NCBI RefSeq assembly: GCF_008974245.1
Contig: NZ_BBZI01000008.1
Location: forward strand, 487,516 to 551,515
From: Streptomyces abyssomicinicus
GTDB lineage: Bacteria > Actinomycetota > Actinomycetes > Streptomycetales > Streptomycetaceae
Direction of reading: 5' to 3'
Length of the DNA: 64,000 bases
Under the pieces are notes generated by a model. The model was not told where the DNA came from. It ran no database searches and saw nothing but the letters and a program-made list of their open reading frames with translations. Positions 23,832-32,309 of this stretch are shown here, piece by piece. How positions within the stretch are numbered: position 1 is the first letter of the stretch; every line of letters begins with the position of its first letter. The position numbers and the translations under genes are program-made.

Positions 23832-23904
23832 CTCCCCCGACTGGACTCGAACCAGTAACCTGCCGGTTAACAGCCGGCTGCTCTGCCAATTGAGCTACGG
23901 AGGA
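23832..23904 (-). tRNA. tRNA-Asn (GTT), copy 1
   Basis: The sequence and structure are identical to the downstream copy. The two are separated by 6 bases and so are read from one transcript. Confidence 0.95.
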
Positions 23905-24052
23905 ATGCCTCGCTGCATCGAACGCATCCGCCTGGGTATTCGCCAGAGGGCGCGCGCTCGCTGCGAGACATACATTAGCGCAAGCAGGGGGGTGCTCCGC
24001 CAATCGGTATCCCCTGCGACCGTTGCCGAAGCCGAAGGAAGGGTGGCCGACC

Positions 24053-24352
24053 ATGCGTTACCGGCTCACATTCATGTCCGGAGTGGCCCTGGGTTACGTG
24101 CTCGGCGCGAAAGCCGGGCGGGAGCGATACGAACAGATCGTCGCCAGGGCCCGTCAGGTCACGCAGAACCCCGCGGTGCGCAACACCGCGGAGACGGCGG
24201 CCCAGCAGGGCCGGCAGGTGGCGGGCAAGGCCTACCACACGGTGAGCGACAAGATGCCGGACTCGGTGTCGCAGCGGGTGAAGTCCGTCCGCGGCAGCCG
24301 GGCCGGTTCGAACGGCGGCGGCACGGACGACTGGGGCACCGGCTCCGCCTGA
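24053..24352 (+). CDS. YtxH-like small membrane-associated protein
   Basis: A 99-residue protein opening MRYRLTFMSGVALGYVLGAK, a short hydrophobic N-terminal helix with a GxxxGxxLGAKAG pattern typical of YtxH-type stress proteins. A long amphipathic helix follows (ERYEQIVARARQVTQNPAVR to about residue 70), then a Gly/Ser-rich tail. AAGGAAGGG lies before the ATG. It probably sits in the membrane with a cytoplasmic coiled region; the function is unknown. Confidence 0.8.
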   Translation: MRYRLTFMSGVALGYVLGAKAGRERYEQIVARARQVTQNPAVRNTAETAAQQGRQVAGKAYHTVSDKMPDSVSQRVKSVRGSRAGSNGGGTDDWGTGSA

Positions 24353-24370
24353 GCCAGCCGCCCCACGACC

Positions 24371-24451
24371 TGATCGGCGACCCTCTCCACGGCCTGCTCG
24401 GCGACCCGCTCCGCGGCCTGCTCGGCGACCTGCTCCACGACCTCCTCGGTG
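24371..24451. repeat. 30-bp repeat, about 2.7 copies
   Basis: A unit beginning CGGCCTGCTCGGCGACCCGC repeats every 30 bases across 24371-24451, just after the YtxH gene. On the minus strand it would read as a perfect helical repeat (AEQAVERVADQVV), but there is no ribosome binding site or start there. Confidence 0.55.
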
Positions 24452-24596
24452 ACGGCGGTCCGCCGCCGCGGACCCGGACCGGGATCCGCGGGCGGACCGT
24501 CGGCACGGGCCCGCGCCGACGTGCGCGGGCCCGTGCCGTGTGCCGTCCCGCCGACGCCAGGGCCGCGGGCTTCACGGGTGGTGCACAATCACCCTC

Positions 24597-26051
24597 ATGG
24601 GGATAGTCGCCGGCCTGGACAGTTCGTCCGATTCCACTCGCATCGTCGTCTGTGACGCGGAGACCGGTGCCGTGCTGAGGCAGGGCTACGCCCCGCATCC
24701 GCTCGAGCCGGCGCAGGGCGGGGGGCGTCCGTCGGACGTCGACCCGCAGGCCTGGCTGCGGTCCCTGGGCGAGGCGGCCGGCGGGGGCCTGCTGGAGGGC
24801 GTGCAGGCCATCGGCGTCTCCGCCCAGCGCAACGCCCTGGTGCCGCTGGACGGGCACGGGCAGGTCGTGCGGCCCGCGATGACCGGGGGCGACCGGCGGG
24901 CCCAGACCTCGGCCGCCGACCTGATCGACTCGTTCGGCGGCCGCGAGGCGTGGGCGCAGGCCGTCGGCCTGGTCCCGCAGGCCGCGCAGCCGGTGAGCAA
25001 GCTGCGCTGGCTGCGCCGCGGCGAGCCGGAGAACGCGGACCGCACGGCCTTCCTGATGCAGGCGCACGACTGGCTGGTCTGGCAGCTGCTGGGCCGCCCC
25101 GCCCGGCGCACCACCGACCGCGGCGGCGCCTCGGGCACCGGCTACTGGTCGGCCGCCACCGGTTCCTGGCGCCCGGACCTGGTCGAGCTGGCGCTCGGGC
25201 GGGGAGCGGCGCTGCCGGAGGTGATCGCCCCCTGGGAGGCGGCCGGCACCACCCCCGAGGGGCTGCTGATCTCGGCCGGCACCGGGGAGACCCAGGCCGC
25301 GGCGTTCGGTCTGGGCGTCGGCGTGGGCGACGCGGTCGTCTCGCTGGGCGTCTCCGGCTCGGTGATGGCCGTGCACCACGAGGCGGTGCGGGACGCGGGC
25401 GGCTCGGTGACGGCGCTGGCCGACGCGACCGGGATGCACCTGCCGGTGGTCTCCACGACCAACGCGGTGCGGGTGCTGCGGGCCACCGCGCGGATGCTGG
25501 ACGTGGACGGCCCCGAGGCGCTGTCGGAGCTGGCGCTGAAGTCGACACCGGGGGCGCACGGGCTGGTGCTGCTGCCGTACCTGGAGGGCGAGCGGACCCC
25601 GCACCTGCCGCACACCGCGGGCACCCTGAGCGGGCTGCGGACGGAGTCCATGCGCCCGGAGCACCTGGCGCGGGCGGCGTTCGAGGGGATGCTGTGCTCG
25701 CTGGCGGACGCGCTGGACGTGCTGCGCGGGCGGGGGGTCGCCGTGCGGCGGGTGTTCCTGCTGGGGCAGGCGGCGGAGCTGCCGGCGGTGCGGGCGATCG
25801 CGCCCGCGCTGTTCGGGGCGCGGGTGGTGGTGCCGCAGCCGGCCGACTACGCGGCGTTCGGAGCGGCGCGGCAGGCCGCCTGGGCGCTCGGGGCGGCCCA
25901 CGGCACGCTCGGCCCCCAGCGGCCGCCGGCCTGGCAGGGCGCGGTGGGCCAAATCCTCGAGCCGGGCGACGACCTCCCGGTCGGCAAGGCAGTGCGCCAG
26001 CAGTACGGCACGGTCCGCGAGCAGACCCATCCGGGCGCCTTCCCGGCCTGA
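24597..26051 (+). CDS. FGGY-family carbohydrate kinase (xylulokinase-like)
   Basis: A 484-residue ATP-dependent sugar kinase of the hexokinase/actin fold. It opens MGIVAGLDSSSDSTRIVVCD (phosphate 1 loop), has SAQRNALVPLDGHGQVVRPA near residue 75, and a second phosphate loop at VVSLGVSGSVMAVHHEAV near 242. The arrangement most resembles D-xylulose kinase. No xylose isomerase or transporter is adjacent, so the substrate is uncertain. The gene is monocistronic, 205 bases before the ABC exporter pair. Confidence 0.85.
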   Translation: MGIVAGLDSSSDSTRIVVCDAETGAVLRQGYAPHPLEPAQGGGRPSDVDPQAWLRSLGEAAGGGLLEGVQAIGVSAQRNALVPLDGHGQVVRPAMTGGDRRAQTSAADLIDSFGGREAWAQAVGLVPQAAQPVSKLRWLRRGEPENADRTAFLMQAHDWLVWQLLGRPARRTTDRGGASGTGYWSAATGSWRPDLVELALGRGAALPEVIAPWEAAGTTPEGLLISAGTGETQAAAFGLGVGVGDAVVSLGVSGSVMAVHHEAVRDAGGSVTALADATGMHLPVVSTTNAVRVLRATARMLDVDGPEALSELALKSTPGAHGLVLLPYLEGERTPHLPHTAGTLSGLRTESMRPEHLARAAFEGMLCSLADALDVLRGRGVAVRRVFLLGQAAELPAVRAIAPALFGARVVVPQPADYAAFGAARQAAWALGAAHGTLGPQRPPAWQGAVGQILEPGDDLPVGKAVRQQYGTVREQTHPGAFPA

Positions 26052-26156
26052 CGGGCCCGCGGGCACGCACCGCAGGCACGCGCCGCGCGCACGCCCCCGG
26101 GGCGGCGCCCCGCACCCCCACGGCTGAACCCTGACCCGGTTTTGGCCCGCGCTTGG

Positions 26157-26171
26157 CTCAATCGACTTGAG
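26157..26171. promoter_or_regulatory. CTCAA-N5-TTGAG inverted repeat before the ABC exporter
   Basis: A perfect 5-bp inverted repeat about 85 bases before the exporter start. Its right arm is the start of a possible -35 box TTGAGG, with a weak -10 (GACGAT) 19 bases further on, a spacing typical of MerR-controlled promoters. Confidence 0.3.
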
Positions 26172-26256
26172 GTAACACCACCGGAGTGTCCGACGATAGG
26201 CGGCGTGGGGTCCGCACAGGCGGTCCCCTTCTCGTCGGCCTCTCGAAAGTATCGGC

Positions 26257-27990
26257 GTGCTCATACGACTTCTCAGGGCCCACCTGCGGCCCTACCGCAC
26301 ACATATCGCCGTCGTCGTGGTGCTGCAGTTGCTGCAGACCTGCGCGACCCTCTACCTGCCCACTCTCAACGCCGACATCATCGACGACGGCGTGGTGAAG
26401 GGCGACACGGGCTACATCCTGACGTTCGGCGCCCTGATGCTGGGGATCTCCCTGGCCCAGGTCCTCTGCAACATCGGCGCCGTCCACTTCGGCGCGCGGA
26501 CCGCCGCCGCGCTGGGCCGTGACATGCGGGCCGCCGTGTTCGACCGGGTGCAGTCGTTCTCGGCCCGCGAGCTGGGCCGGTTCGGCGCGCCCTCGCTGAT
26601 CACCCGGACCACCAACGACGTCCAGCAGATCCAGATGCTGGCGCTGATGACGTTCACCCTGATGGTGTCCGCGCCGATCATGGGCGTGGGCGGCGTGATC
26701 ATGTCCCTGGGCCTGGACGTGCCGCTGTCCGGCGTGCTGCTGGCGGTGCTGCCAGTGATGGGGGTGGCGCTGGCCCTGATGATCCGCCTGCTGCGGCCGC
26801 TGTTCAGGACCATGCAGGAGCGGCTGGACTCGGTGAACCGGGTGCTGCGGGAACAGATCACCGGCAACCGGGTGATCCGCGCGTTCGTGCGGGACGAGTA
26901 CGAACAGCGGCGGTTCCGCAAGGCCAACGAGGACCTGACCGAGGTCGCCCTCGGGACGGGCAACCTGATGGCGCTGATGTTCCCCGTCGTGATGACGGTG
27001 GTGAACCTGGCGTCGATCGCGGTGATCTGGTTCGGCGCGCACCGGATCGACTCGGGCTCCATGGGCATCGGCGACCTGACGGCGTTCCTGGCCTACCTGA
27101 TGCAGACCGTCATGTCGGTGATGATGGCCACCTTCATGTTCATGATGGTCCCGCGCGCGGAGGTCTGCGCCGAGCGCATCCAGGAGGTCCTGGACACGGA
27201 GTCGAGCGTGGTGCCCCCGACGGCCGGGGTGAGCGAGCTGCGCGCGAGCGGCACGCTGGAGCTGCGCGGGGCCGGCTTCCGGTACCCGGGCGCCGAGGAG
27301 CCGGTGCTGAAGGGCATCGACCTGCTGGCCCGGCCGGGGGAGATCACGGCGGTGATCGGCTCGACCGGATCCGGCAAGTCGACGCTGCTGGGCCTGGTGC
27401 CCCGGCTGTTCGACACCACCGAGGGCGAGGTCCTGGTCGACGGGGTGGACGTCCGGGAGATCGACCCCCGGGTGCTGGCCCGCACGGTGTCCCTGGTCCC
27501 GCAGAAGCCGTACCTGTTCGCCGGGACGGTGGCGTCCAACCTGCGTTACGGCAACCCGGACGCCACCGACGAGGAGCTGTGGCACGCGCTGGAGGTGGCG
27601 CAGGCCGAGGAGTTCGTCCGGACCCTGGAGGGCGGCCTCGACGCCCCCGTCGCGCAGGGCGGCTCCAACGTCTCGGGCGGTCAGCGGCAGCGGCTGGCGA
27701 TCGCGCGGACCCTGGTGCAGCGGCCGGAGATCTACCTCTTCGACGACTCCTTCTCGGCGCTGGACTACGCCACCGACGCCGCGCTGCGGGCGGCGCTCAC
27801 GCGGGAGACCGCCGGGGCGACCGTGGTGATCGTGGCCCAGCGGGTCTCCACGATCAGGGACGCGGACCGCATCGTGGTGCTGGACGAGGGCCGGGTGGTC
27901 GGCGTGGGCCGGCACGCGGAACTGATGGCGGACAACGAGACCTACCGGGAGATCGTGCTCTCCCAGCTGACGGAAGCGGAGGCAGCCTGA
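26257..27990 (+). CDS. ABC exporter half-transporter, degenerate-site subunit
   Basis: A 577-residue fused permease-ATPase: six membrane helices in residues 1-320, then an NBD with Walker A GSTGSGKST (about 366), canonical signature VSGGQRQR (about 471) and Walker B IYLFDDSFSALD (about 491). The catalytic Glu is replaced by Asp, and the switch His is replaced by Gln (VIVAQRVSTI). Together with the next gene it should form a heterodimeric exporter in which this subunit supplies the non-hydrolytic site. The stop overlaps the next start (TGATG). The GTG start has a weak ribosome binding site. It probably exports drugs or lipids. Confidence 0.9.
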   Translation: MLIRLLRAHLRPYRTHIAVVVVLQLLQTCATLYLPTLNADIIDDGVVKGDTGYILTFGALMLGISLAQVLCNIGAVHFGARTAAALGRDMRAAVFDRVQSFSARELGRFGAPSLITRTTNDVQQIQMLALMTFTLMVSAPIMGVGGVIMSLGLDVPLSGVLLAVLPVMGVALALMIRLLRPLFRTMQERLDSVNRVLREQITGNRVIRAFVRDEYEQRRFRKANEDLTEVALGTGNLMALMFPVVMTVVNLASIAVIWFGAHRIDSGSMGIGDLTAFLAYLMQTVMSVMMATFMFMMVPRAEVCAERIQEVLDTESSVVPPTAGVSELRASGTLELRGAGFRYPGAEEPVLKGIDLLARPGEITAVIGSTGSGKSTLLGLVPRLFDTTEGEVLVDGVDVREIDPRVLARTVSLVPQKPYLFAGTVASNLRYGNPDATDEELWHALEVAQAEEFVRTLEGGLDAPVAQGGSNVSGGQRQRLAIARTLVQRPEIYLFDDSFSALDYATDAALRAALTRETAGATVVIVAQRVSTIRDADRIVVLDEGRVVGVGRHAELMADNETYREIVLSQLTEAEAA

Positions 27991-29918
27991 TGGCCGGGCC
28001 TGCGGGGCGGATGATGGCCGGGACCGGCCCGGACAACCGGTCGATGGACTTCAAGGGGTCGACCAAACGGCTGCTGGCGCAGTTCAAGCCCGAGCGGGCG
28101 GGCCTGTGGGTGATGCTCGCCTCGGTCGTGGTGAGCGTGGCGCTGACGGTGACCGGTCCGAAGATCCTGGGGCACGCGACCGACCTGGTCTTCTCGGGGA
28201 TCGTCGGCCGCCGGATGCCGGCGGGCGCCTCCAAGGAGCAGGTGCTCGAGGCCATGCGGGCGCGCGGCGAGGACGGCGTCGCGGACATGCTGGGCGGGGT
28301 GGACTTCACGCCGGGCGAGGGCATCGACTTCGCGGCGGTGGGCCAGGTGCTGCTGCTGGCCCTCGGCATGTTCGTGGCGGCCGGTCTGCTGATGGCGGTG
28401 GCCACCCGGATGGTCAACCGCGCGGTGAACCGGACGATGTTCCGGATGCGCGAGGACGTGCAGACGAAGCTGTCGCGGCTGCCGCTGTCGTACTTCGACA
28501 AGCGGCAGCGCGGCGAGGTGCTGAGCCGGGCGACCAACGACATCGACAACCTGGGGCAGACGCTGCAGCAGTCGATGGGGCAGCTGGTCAACGCGATCCT
28601 GTCCATCGTGGGCGTGCTGGTGATGATGTTCTGGGTGTCCTGGCTGCTGGCGCTGGTGGCGCTGGTGACGGTGCCGCTGTCGTTCGTGGTGGCGACCAGG
28701 GTCGGCAAGCGGTCCCAGCCGCACTTCGTGGCGCAGTGGCGCACCACCGGGCAGCTCAACGCGCACATCGAGGAGATGTACACCGGGCACTCGCTGGTGA
28801 AGGTGTTCGGCCGGCAGGACGAGTCGGCGCGCACGTTCGCCGAGCACAACGAGGAGCTGTACCAGGCCGGCTTCAAGGCGCAGTTCATGAGCGGTGTCAT
28901 GCAGCCGCTGATGATGTTCGTCTCCAACCTGAACTACGTCCTGGTGGCCGTGGTCGGCGGTCTGCGGGTGGCGTCGGGCTCGCTGTCGATCGGTGACGTG
29001 CAGGCGTTCATCCAGTACTCGCGGCAGTTCTCGATGCCGCTGACGCAGGTGGCGTCCATGGCCAACCTGGTGCAGTCGGGCGTCGCCTCCGCGGAGCGTG
29101 TGTTCGAGCTGCTGGACGCCGAGGAGCAGGAGGCGGACCCGATCCCGGGCGTGCGCCCGGAGGAGCTGCGCGGCCGGGTCGGGTTCGAGCGGGTGTCGTT
29201 CCGCTACGCCCCGGACAAGCCGCTGATCGAGGACCTGTCGCTGACGGTGGAACCGGGGCACACGGTGGCGATCGTCGGCCCGACCGGCGCCGGCAAGACC
29301 ACGCTGGTGAACCTGCTGATGCGCTTCTACGAGGTCACCGGCGGCCGGATCACGCTGGATGGCGTGGACGTCGCCACCATGTCGCGCGACGAGCTGCGGT
29401 CCGCGATCGGCATGGTGCTCCAGGACACCTGGCTGTTCGGCGGGACCATCGCGGAGAACATCGCGTACGGCGCGCCCGGTGAGGTGACCCGCGGCGACGT
29501 GGAGGAGGCGGCGCGGGCCGCCCACGCGGACCGGTTCGTCAGGACCCTGCCGGACGGCTACGACACGGTGATCGACGGCGAGGGCGCGGGGGTGAGCGCG
29601 GGCGAGAAGCAGCTGATCACGATCGCCCGGGCCTTCCTCTCCGACCCGGTGATCCTGGTGCTGGACGAGGCGACCAGTTCCGTCGACACCCGCACCGAGG
29701 TGCTGATCCAGAAGGCGATGGCGAAGCTGGCGCACGGCCGGACCTCGTTCGTGATCGCCCACCGGCTCTCGACGATCCGGGACGCGGACACCATCCTGGT
29801 GATGGAGGACGGCGCGATCGTCGAACAGGGCCGCCACGCGCAGCTGCTGGCTGCGGACGGGGCCTACGCCCGCCTCTACCAGGCGCAGTTCGCCCAGGCG
29901 GTCGCCGAGGTGGAGTGA
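27990..29918 (+). CDS. ABC exporter half-transporter, catalytic-site subunit
   Basis: A 642-residue partner of the preceding protein. It has a longer N-terminus, six membrane helices, and a loop near residues 75-110 with an acidic stretch. The NBD has Walker A GPTGAGKTT (about 430), signature VSAGEKQL (about 534, not the canonical LSGGQ), Walker B VILVLDEATSSVD with the catalytic Glu and an intact switch His (VIAHRLSTI). Its Walker motifs pair with the canonical signature of the first subunit to form the hydrolytic site, and its odd signature completes the degenerate site. GGAGG precedes the ATG, which overlaps the upstream stop. Confidence 0.92.
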   Translation: MAGPAGRMMAGTGPDNRSMDFKGSTKRLLAQFKPERAGLWVMLASVVVSVALTVTGPKILGHATDLVFSGIVGRRMPAGASKEQVLEAMRARGEDGVADMLGGVDFTPGEGIDFAAVGQVLLLALGMFVAAGLLMAVATRMVNRAVNRTMFRMREDVQTKLSRLPLSYFDKRQRGEVLSRATNDIDNLGQTLQQSMGQLVNAILSIVGVLVMMFWVSWLLALVALVTVPLSFVVATRVGKRSQPHFVAQWRTTGQLNAHIEEMYTGHSLVKVFGRQDESARTFAEHNEELYQAGFKAQFMSGVMQPLMMFVSNLNYVLVAVVGGLRVASGSLSIGDVQAFIQYSRQFSMPLTQVASMANLVQSGVASAERVFELLDAEEQEADPIPGVRPEELRGRVGFERVSFRYAPDKPLIEDLSLTVEPGHTVAIVGPTGAGKTTLVNLLMRFYEVTGGRITLDGVDVATMSRDELRSAIGMVLQDTWLFGGTIAENIAYGAPGEVTRGDVEEAARAAHADRFVRTLPDGYDTVIDGEGAGVSAGEKQLITIARAFLSDPVILVLDEATSSVDTRTEVLIQKAMAKLAHGRTSFVIAHRLSTIRDADTILVMEDGAIVEQGRHAQLLAADGAYARLYQAQFAQAVAEVE

Positions 29919-29925
29919 CCCCGGC

Positions 29926-29968
29926 AACGGTTCGGCCCCACCCGCCTGGCGGGTGGGGCCGAACCGTT
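29926..29968 (+). terminator. Very strong terminator after the ABC exporter pair
   Basis: Positions 29926-29946 and 29948-29968 are perfect inverted repeats of 21 bases (AACGGTTCGGCCCCACCCGC and onwards), forming a near-continuous stem. It starts 8 bases after the stop codon and insulates the helR promoter. Confidence 0.85.
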
Positions 29969-30010
29969 CGTCTCGAGTGGGCCGGAGGAGAACGCACCTC
30001 CCGCCACTTC

Positions 30011-30021
30011 TAAGGTATAGC
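30011..30021 (+). promoter_or_regulatory. -10-like element upstream of helR
   Basis: TAAGGT (30011-30016) overlaps TATAGC (30016-30021); either could be a -10 box. It places the transcript start at the beginning of the large palindrome at 30026. No good -35 is visible. Confidence 0.45.
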
Positions 30022-30025
30022 GCAA

Positions 30026-30050
30026 GGGGGGCCTTGCGGCAAGGCCCCCC
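30026..30050. promoter_or_regulatory. Rifamycin-associated-element-like palindrome
   Basis: Arms GGGGGGCCTTGC (30026-30037) and GCAAGGCCCCCC (30039-30050) are perfect inverted repeats around a single G. The core CTTGCGGCAAG matches, from memory, the rifamycin-associated element found in front of rifamycin resistance genes and helR in actinobacteria. It lies right after a -10-like box and 70 bases before the helR start. Confidence 0.8.
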
Positions 30051-30119
30051 TCGTGCCACACAATCGCTGCTCCGCGCCGGTGTCCACGGGCGCGCGACCG
30101 CCACCTGCCACGGAGTCCC

Positions 30120-32309
30120 ATGGTGAACCCCCCTGCCCTGCCCACCCGCGTCTTCGACCTGCCCGAGCGGCTGGCGGCCAAGGCCGACCCCCGGCTGATC
30201 GCCGGCGACGAGCGGCACTTCGCCGAGGTCGCGGCCACCCTGGAACGGGCGATCGCCGAGCTGTCCGGCCGGCTCGACGCCGAGCGGCGGGCGCCCGGCG
30301 GCGTGGGCCGGGAGGCGATGGAGCGGGACCTGGAGATCCACCGGCTCTCCGCCCGGCTGCGGGCGCTGCGCCGCTTCGGGCTCGACCTGTGCCTGGGCCG
30401 GATGGTGCCGGCCGGCGAGGAGGAGCCCGTCTACATCGGACGGCTGGGCCTCACCGACCCTTCGGGCCGCCGGCTGCTGATCGACTGGCGCTCCCCCGCC
30501 GCCGAGCCGTTCTTCGCGGCGACGCACGCCAGCCCGATGGGTCTGGCCGGCCGCCGCCGGTACCGGTGGTCCCGGGGCAGGATCAGCGACTACTGGGACG
30601 AGGTGTTCACCGCCGACGGCCTGGCGGAGCAGCACGCGGCGCTGGACGACCAGTCCGCCTTCATCGCCAGTCTCGGCGCCAACCGGTCCTCGCGGATGCG
30701 GGACGTGCTCGCCACCATCCAGGCCGACCAGGACGCCGTGATCCGCGCGGGGTCCCGGGGCGCGCTGGTGGTCGACGGCGGGCCGGGCACCGGCAAGACC
30801 GTCGTCGCCCTGCACCGGTCCGCGTACCTGCTGTACTCCGACCCGCGGCTCGGGCACCGCCGGGGCGGGGTGCTGTTCGTGGGCCCGCACCAGCCGTACC
30901 TGAACTACGTCGCCGACGTGCTGCCCAGCCTCGGTGAGGAGGGCGTGCGCACCTGCACCCTGCGCGACCTGGTCGCCGAGGGGGCGCGGGCGGTGCCCGA
31001 GCCGGACCCGGAGGCCGCCCGGCTGAAGTCGTCGGTGGAGATGGTGCGGGCGATCGAGAAGGCGGTGCGGTTCTACGAGTCGCCGCCCACCGAGGCGATG
31101 ACGGTGACCACGCCCTGGGGCGAGGTGCCGCTGAGCGCCGCCGACTGGGCGGAGGCGTTCTCGGCGGCCGAGCCCGGCACCCCGCACAACGAGGCCCGCG
31201 AGCAGATCTGGGACGAGCTGGTCGCGATGCTCCAGGGCAGGATCAGGGCCGAGATCCCCGCCGTCCTGTTCCGCCGGGCGCTCGCGAACGACGCCGAGCT
31301 GACCGGGGCGCTGAGCGCGGCGTGGCCGATGATCGAGGCGGCCGACCTGGTCGGCGACCTGTGGACGGTCCCCGCCTACCTGCGGCTGTGCGCGCCCTGG
31401 CTGGGTCCTGACGAGGTGCGTCTGCTGCAGCGGAGGACGCCGGACGCGTGGACGGTCTGCGACCTGCCGCTGCTGGACGCCGCGCGCCAGCGGCTGGGCG
31501 ATCCGCGTACCGCTGTGCGCAAGCGCCGCCACAAGGCCTCCGTCGCGGCCGAGCGGGAGCGGATGGCGGGGGTCATCGACAGCGTGGTGGCGGCCGACCC
31601 GGACGGCGAGGGCGCGGTGACCATGCTGGCCGGGGAGGACCTCAGGGAGAGCCTGGTCGACGACTCGGCGCTGCCGTCCCACGCCGGCGACCCGCTGGCC
31701 GGCCCGTTCGCCCACGTGGTGGTGGACGAGGCGCAGGAGCTGACCGACGCGGAGTGGCAGATGCTGCTGCTGCGCTGCCCGTCCCGCAGCTTCACCGTCG
31801 TAGGCGACCGTGCCCAGGCCCGGCACGGCTTCACCGAGTCCTGGCGGGAGCGGCTGCGGCGCGTCGGGCTGGACCGGGCGGAGATGGCGTCGCTGAGCAT
31901 CAACTACCGCACGCCCGAGGAGGTCATGACGGAGGCGGAGCCGGTGATCCGGGCCGCGATCCCGGACGCCAACGTGCCCACGTCGGTCCGTGCCTCCGGC
32001 GTCCCGGTCCGGTACGGGCGGGTGGCGGAGCTGCGGGACGTCCTCGAGGAGTGGCTCACCGCGAACGAGGACGGGACCGCCTGCGTCATCGGGGACCCCG
32101 CCTTCCGGGAGACGCCCCGGGTCCGGTCGCTCACTCCCGAACTGGCGAAGGGGCTGGAGTTCGACCTGGTGGTGCTCGTCGAACCGGAGCGGTTCGGCGA
32201 GGGCGTCGCGGGCGCGGTGGACCGCTATGTCGCCATGACGCGGGCCACCCAGCGACTCGTCGTGCTGACGGGCCGGCCCGGCGGGCCGGCCGCGGGTCAG
32301 TCGAGGTAG
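30120..32309 (+). CDS. helR: HelR-like RNA polymerase-dissociating helicase-like protein
   Basis: A 729-residue UvrD/Rep-like ATPase of the HelD superfamily. It has an N-terminal coiled-coil arm (residues 20-85), a 1A domain with Walker A DGGPGTGKTVVALHR near 220, a large insertion (about 270-500), motif II VVVDEAQELTD near 535, motif III VVGDRAQARHG and motif VI AMTRATQRLVVLTG at the end. HelR displaces rifamycins from RNA polymerase and gives resistance in Streptomyces; a rifamycin-associated-element-like palindrome upstream supports that type over general HelD. Its 3' end overlaps the convergent sigma factor gene by 13 bases. ATG with a GGAG ribosome binding site. Confidence 0.82.
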   Translation: MVNPPALPTRVFDLPERLAAKADPRLIAGDERHFAEVAATLERAIAELSGRLDAERRAPGGVGREAMERDLEIHRLSARLRALRRFGLDLCLGRMVPAGEEEPVYIGRLGLTDPSGRRLLIDWRSPAAEPFFAATHASPMGLAGRRRYRWSRGRISDYWDEVFTADGLAEQHAALDDQSAFIASLGANRSSRMRDVLATIQADQDAVIRAGSRGALVVDGGPGTGKTVVALHRSAYLLYSDPRLGHRRGGVLFVGPHQPYLNYVADVLPSLGEEGVRTCTLRDLVAEGARAVPEPDPEAARLKSSVEMVRAIEKAVRFYESPPTEAMTVTTPWGEVPLSAADWAEAFSAAEPGTPHNEAREQIWDELVAMLQGRIRAEIPAVLFRRALANDAELTGALSAAWPMIEAADLVGDLWTVPAYLRLCAPWLGPDEVRLLQRRTPDAWTVCDLPLLDAARQRLGDPRTAVRKRRHKASVAAERERMAGVIDSVVAADPDGEGAVTMLAGEDLRESLVDDSALPSHAGDPLAGPFAHVVVDEAQELTDAEWQMLLLRCPSRSFTVVGDRAQARHGFTESWRERLRRVGLDRAEMASLSINYRTPEEVMTEAEPVIRAAIPDANVPTSVRASGVPVRYGRVAELRDVLEEWLTANEDGTACVIGDPAFRETPRVRSLTPELAKGLEFDLVVLVEPERFGEGVAGAVDRYVAMTRATQRLVVLTGRPGGPAAGQSR

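Noticed and set aside
23508..23904. Integrated element at the tRNA cluster
   Set aside because: No integrase, excisionase or direct repeat of a tRNA 3' end is visible nearby.
24232..24588. A minus-strand helical protein overlapping the YtxH gene
   Set aside because: The heptad-like pattern comes from a 30-bp repeat; no start codon or ribosome binding site, and it overlaps a better gene.
26157..26171. SoxR box before the ABC exporter
   Set aside because: The arms fit (CTCAA, TTGAG), but the spacer is 5 bases instead of the 6 of SoxR sites. I list it only as an inverted repeat.
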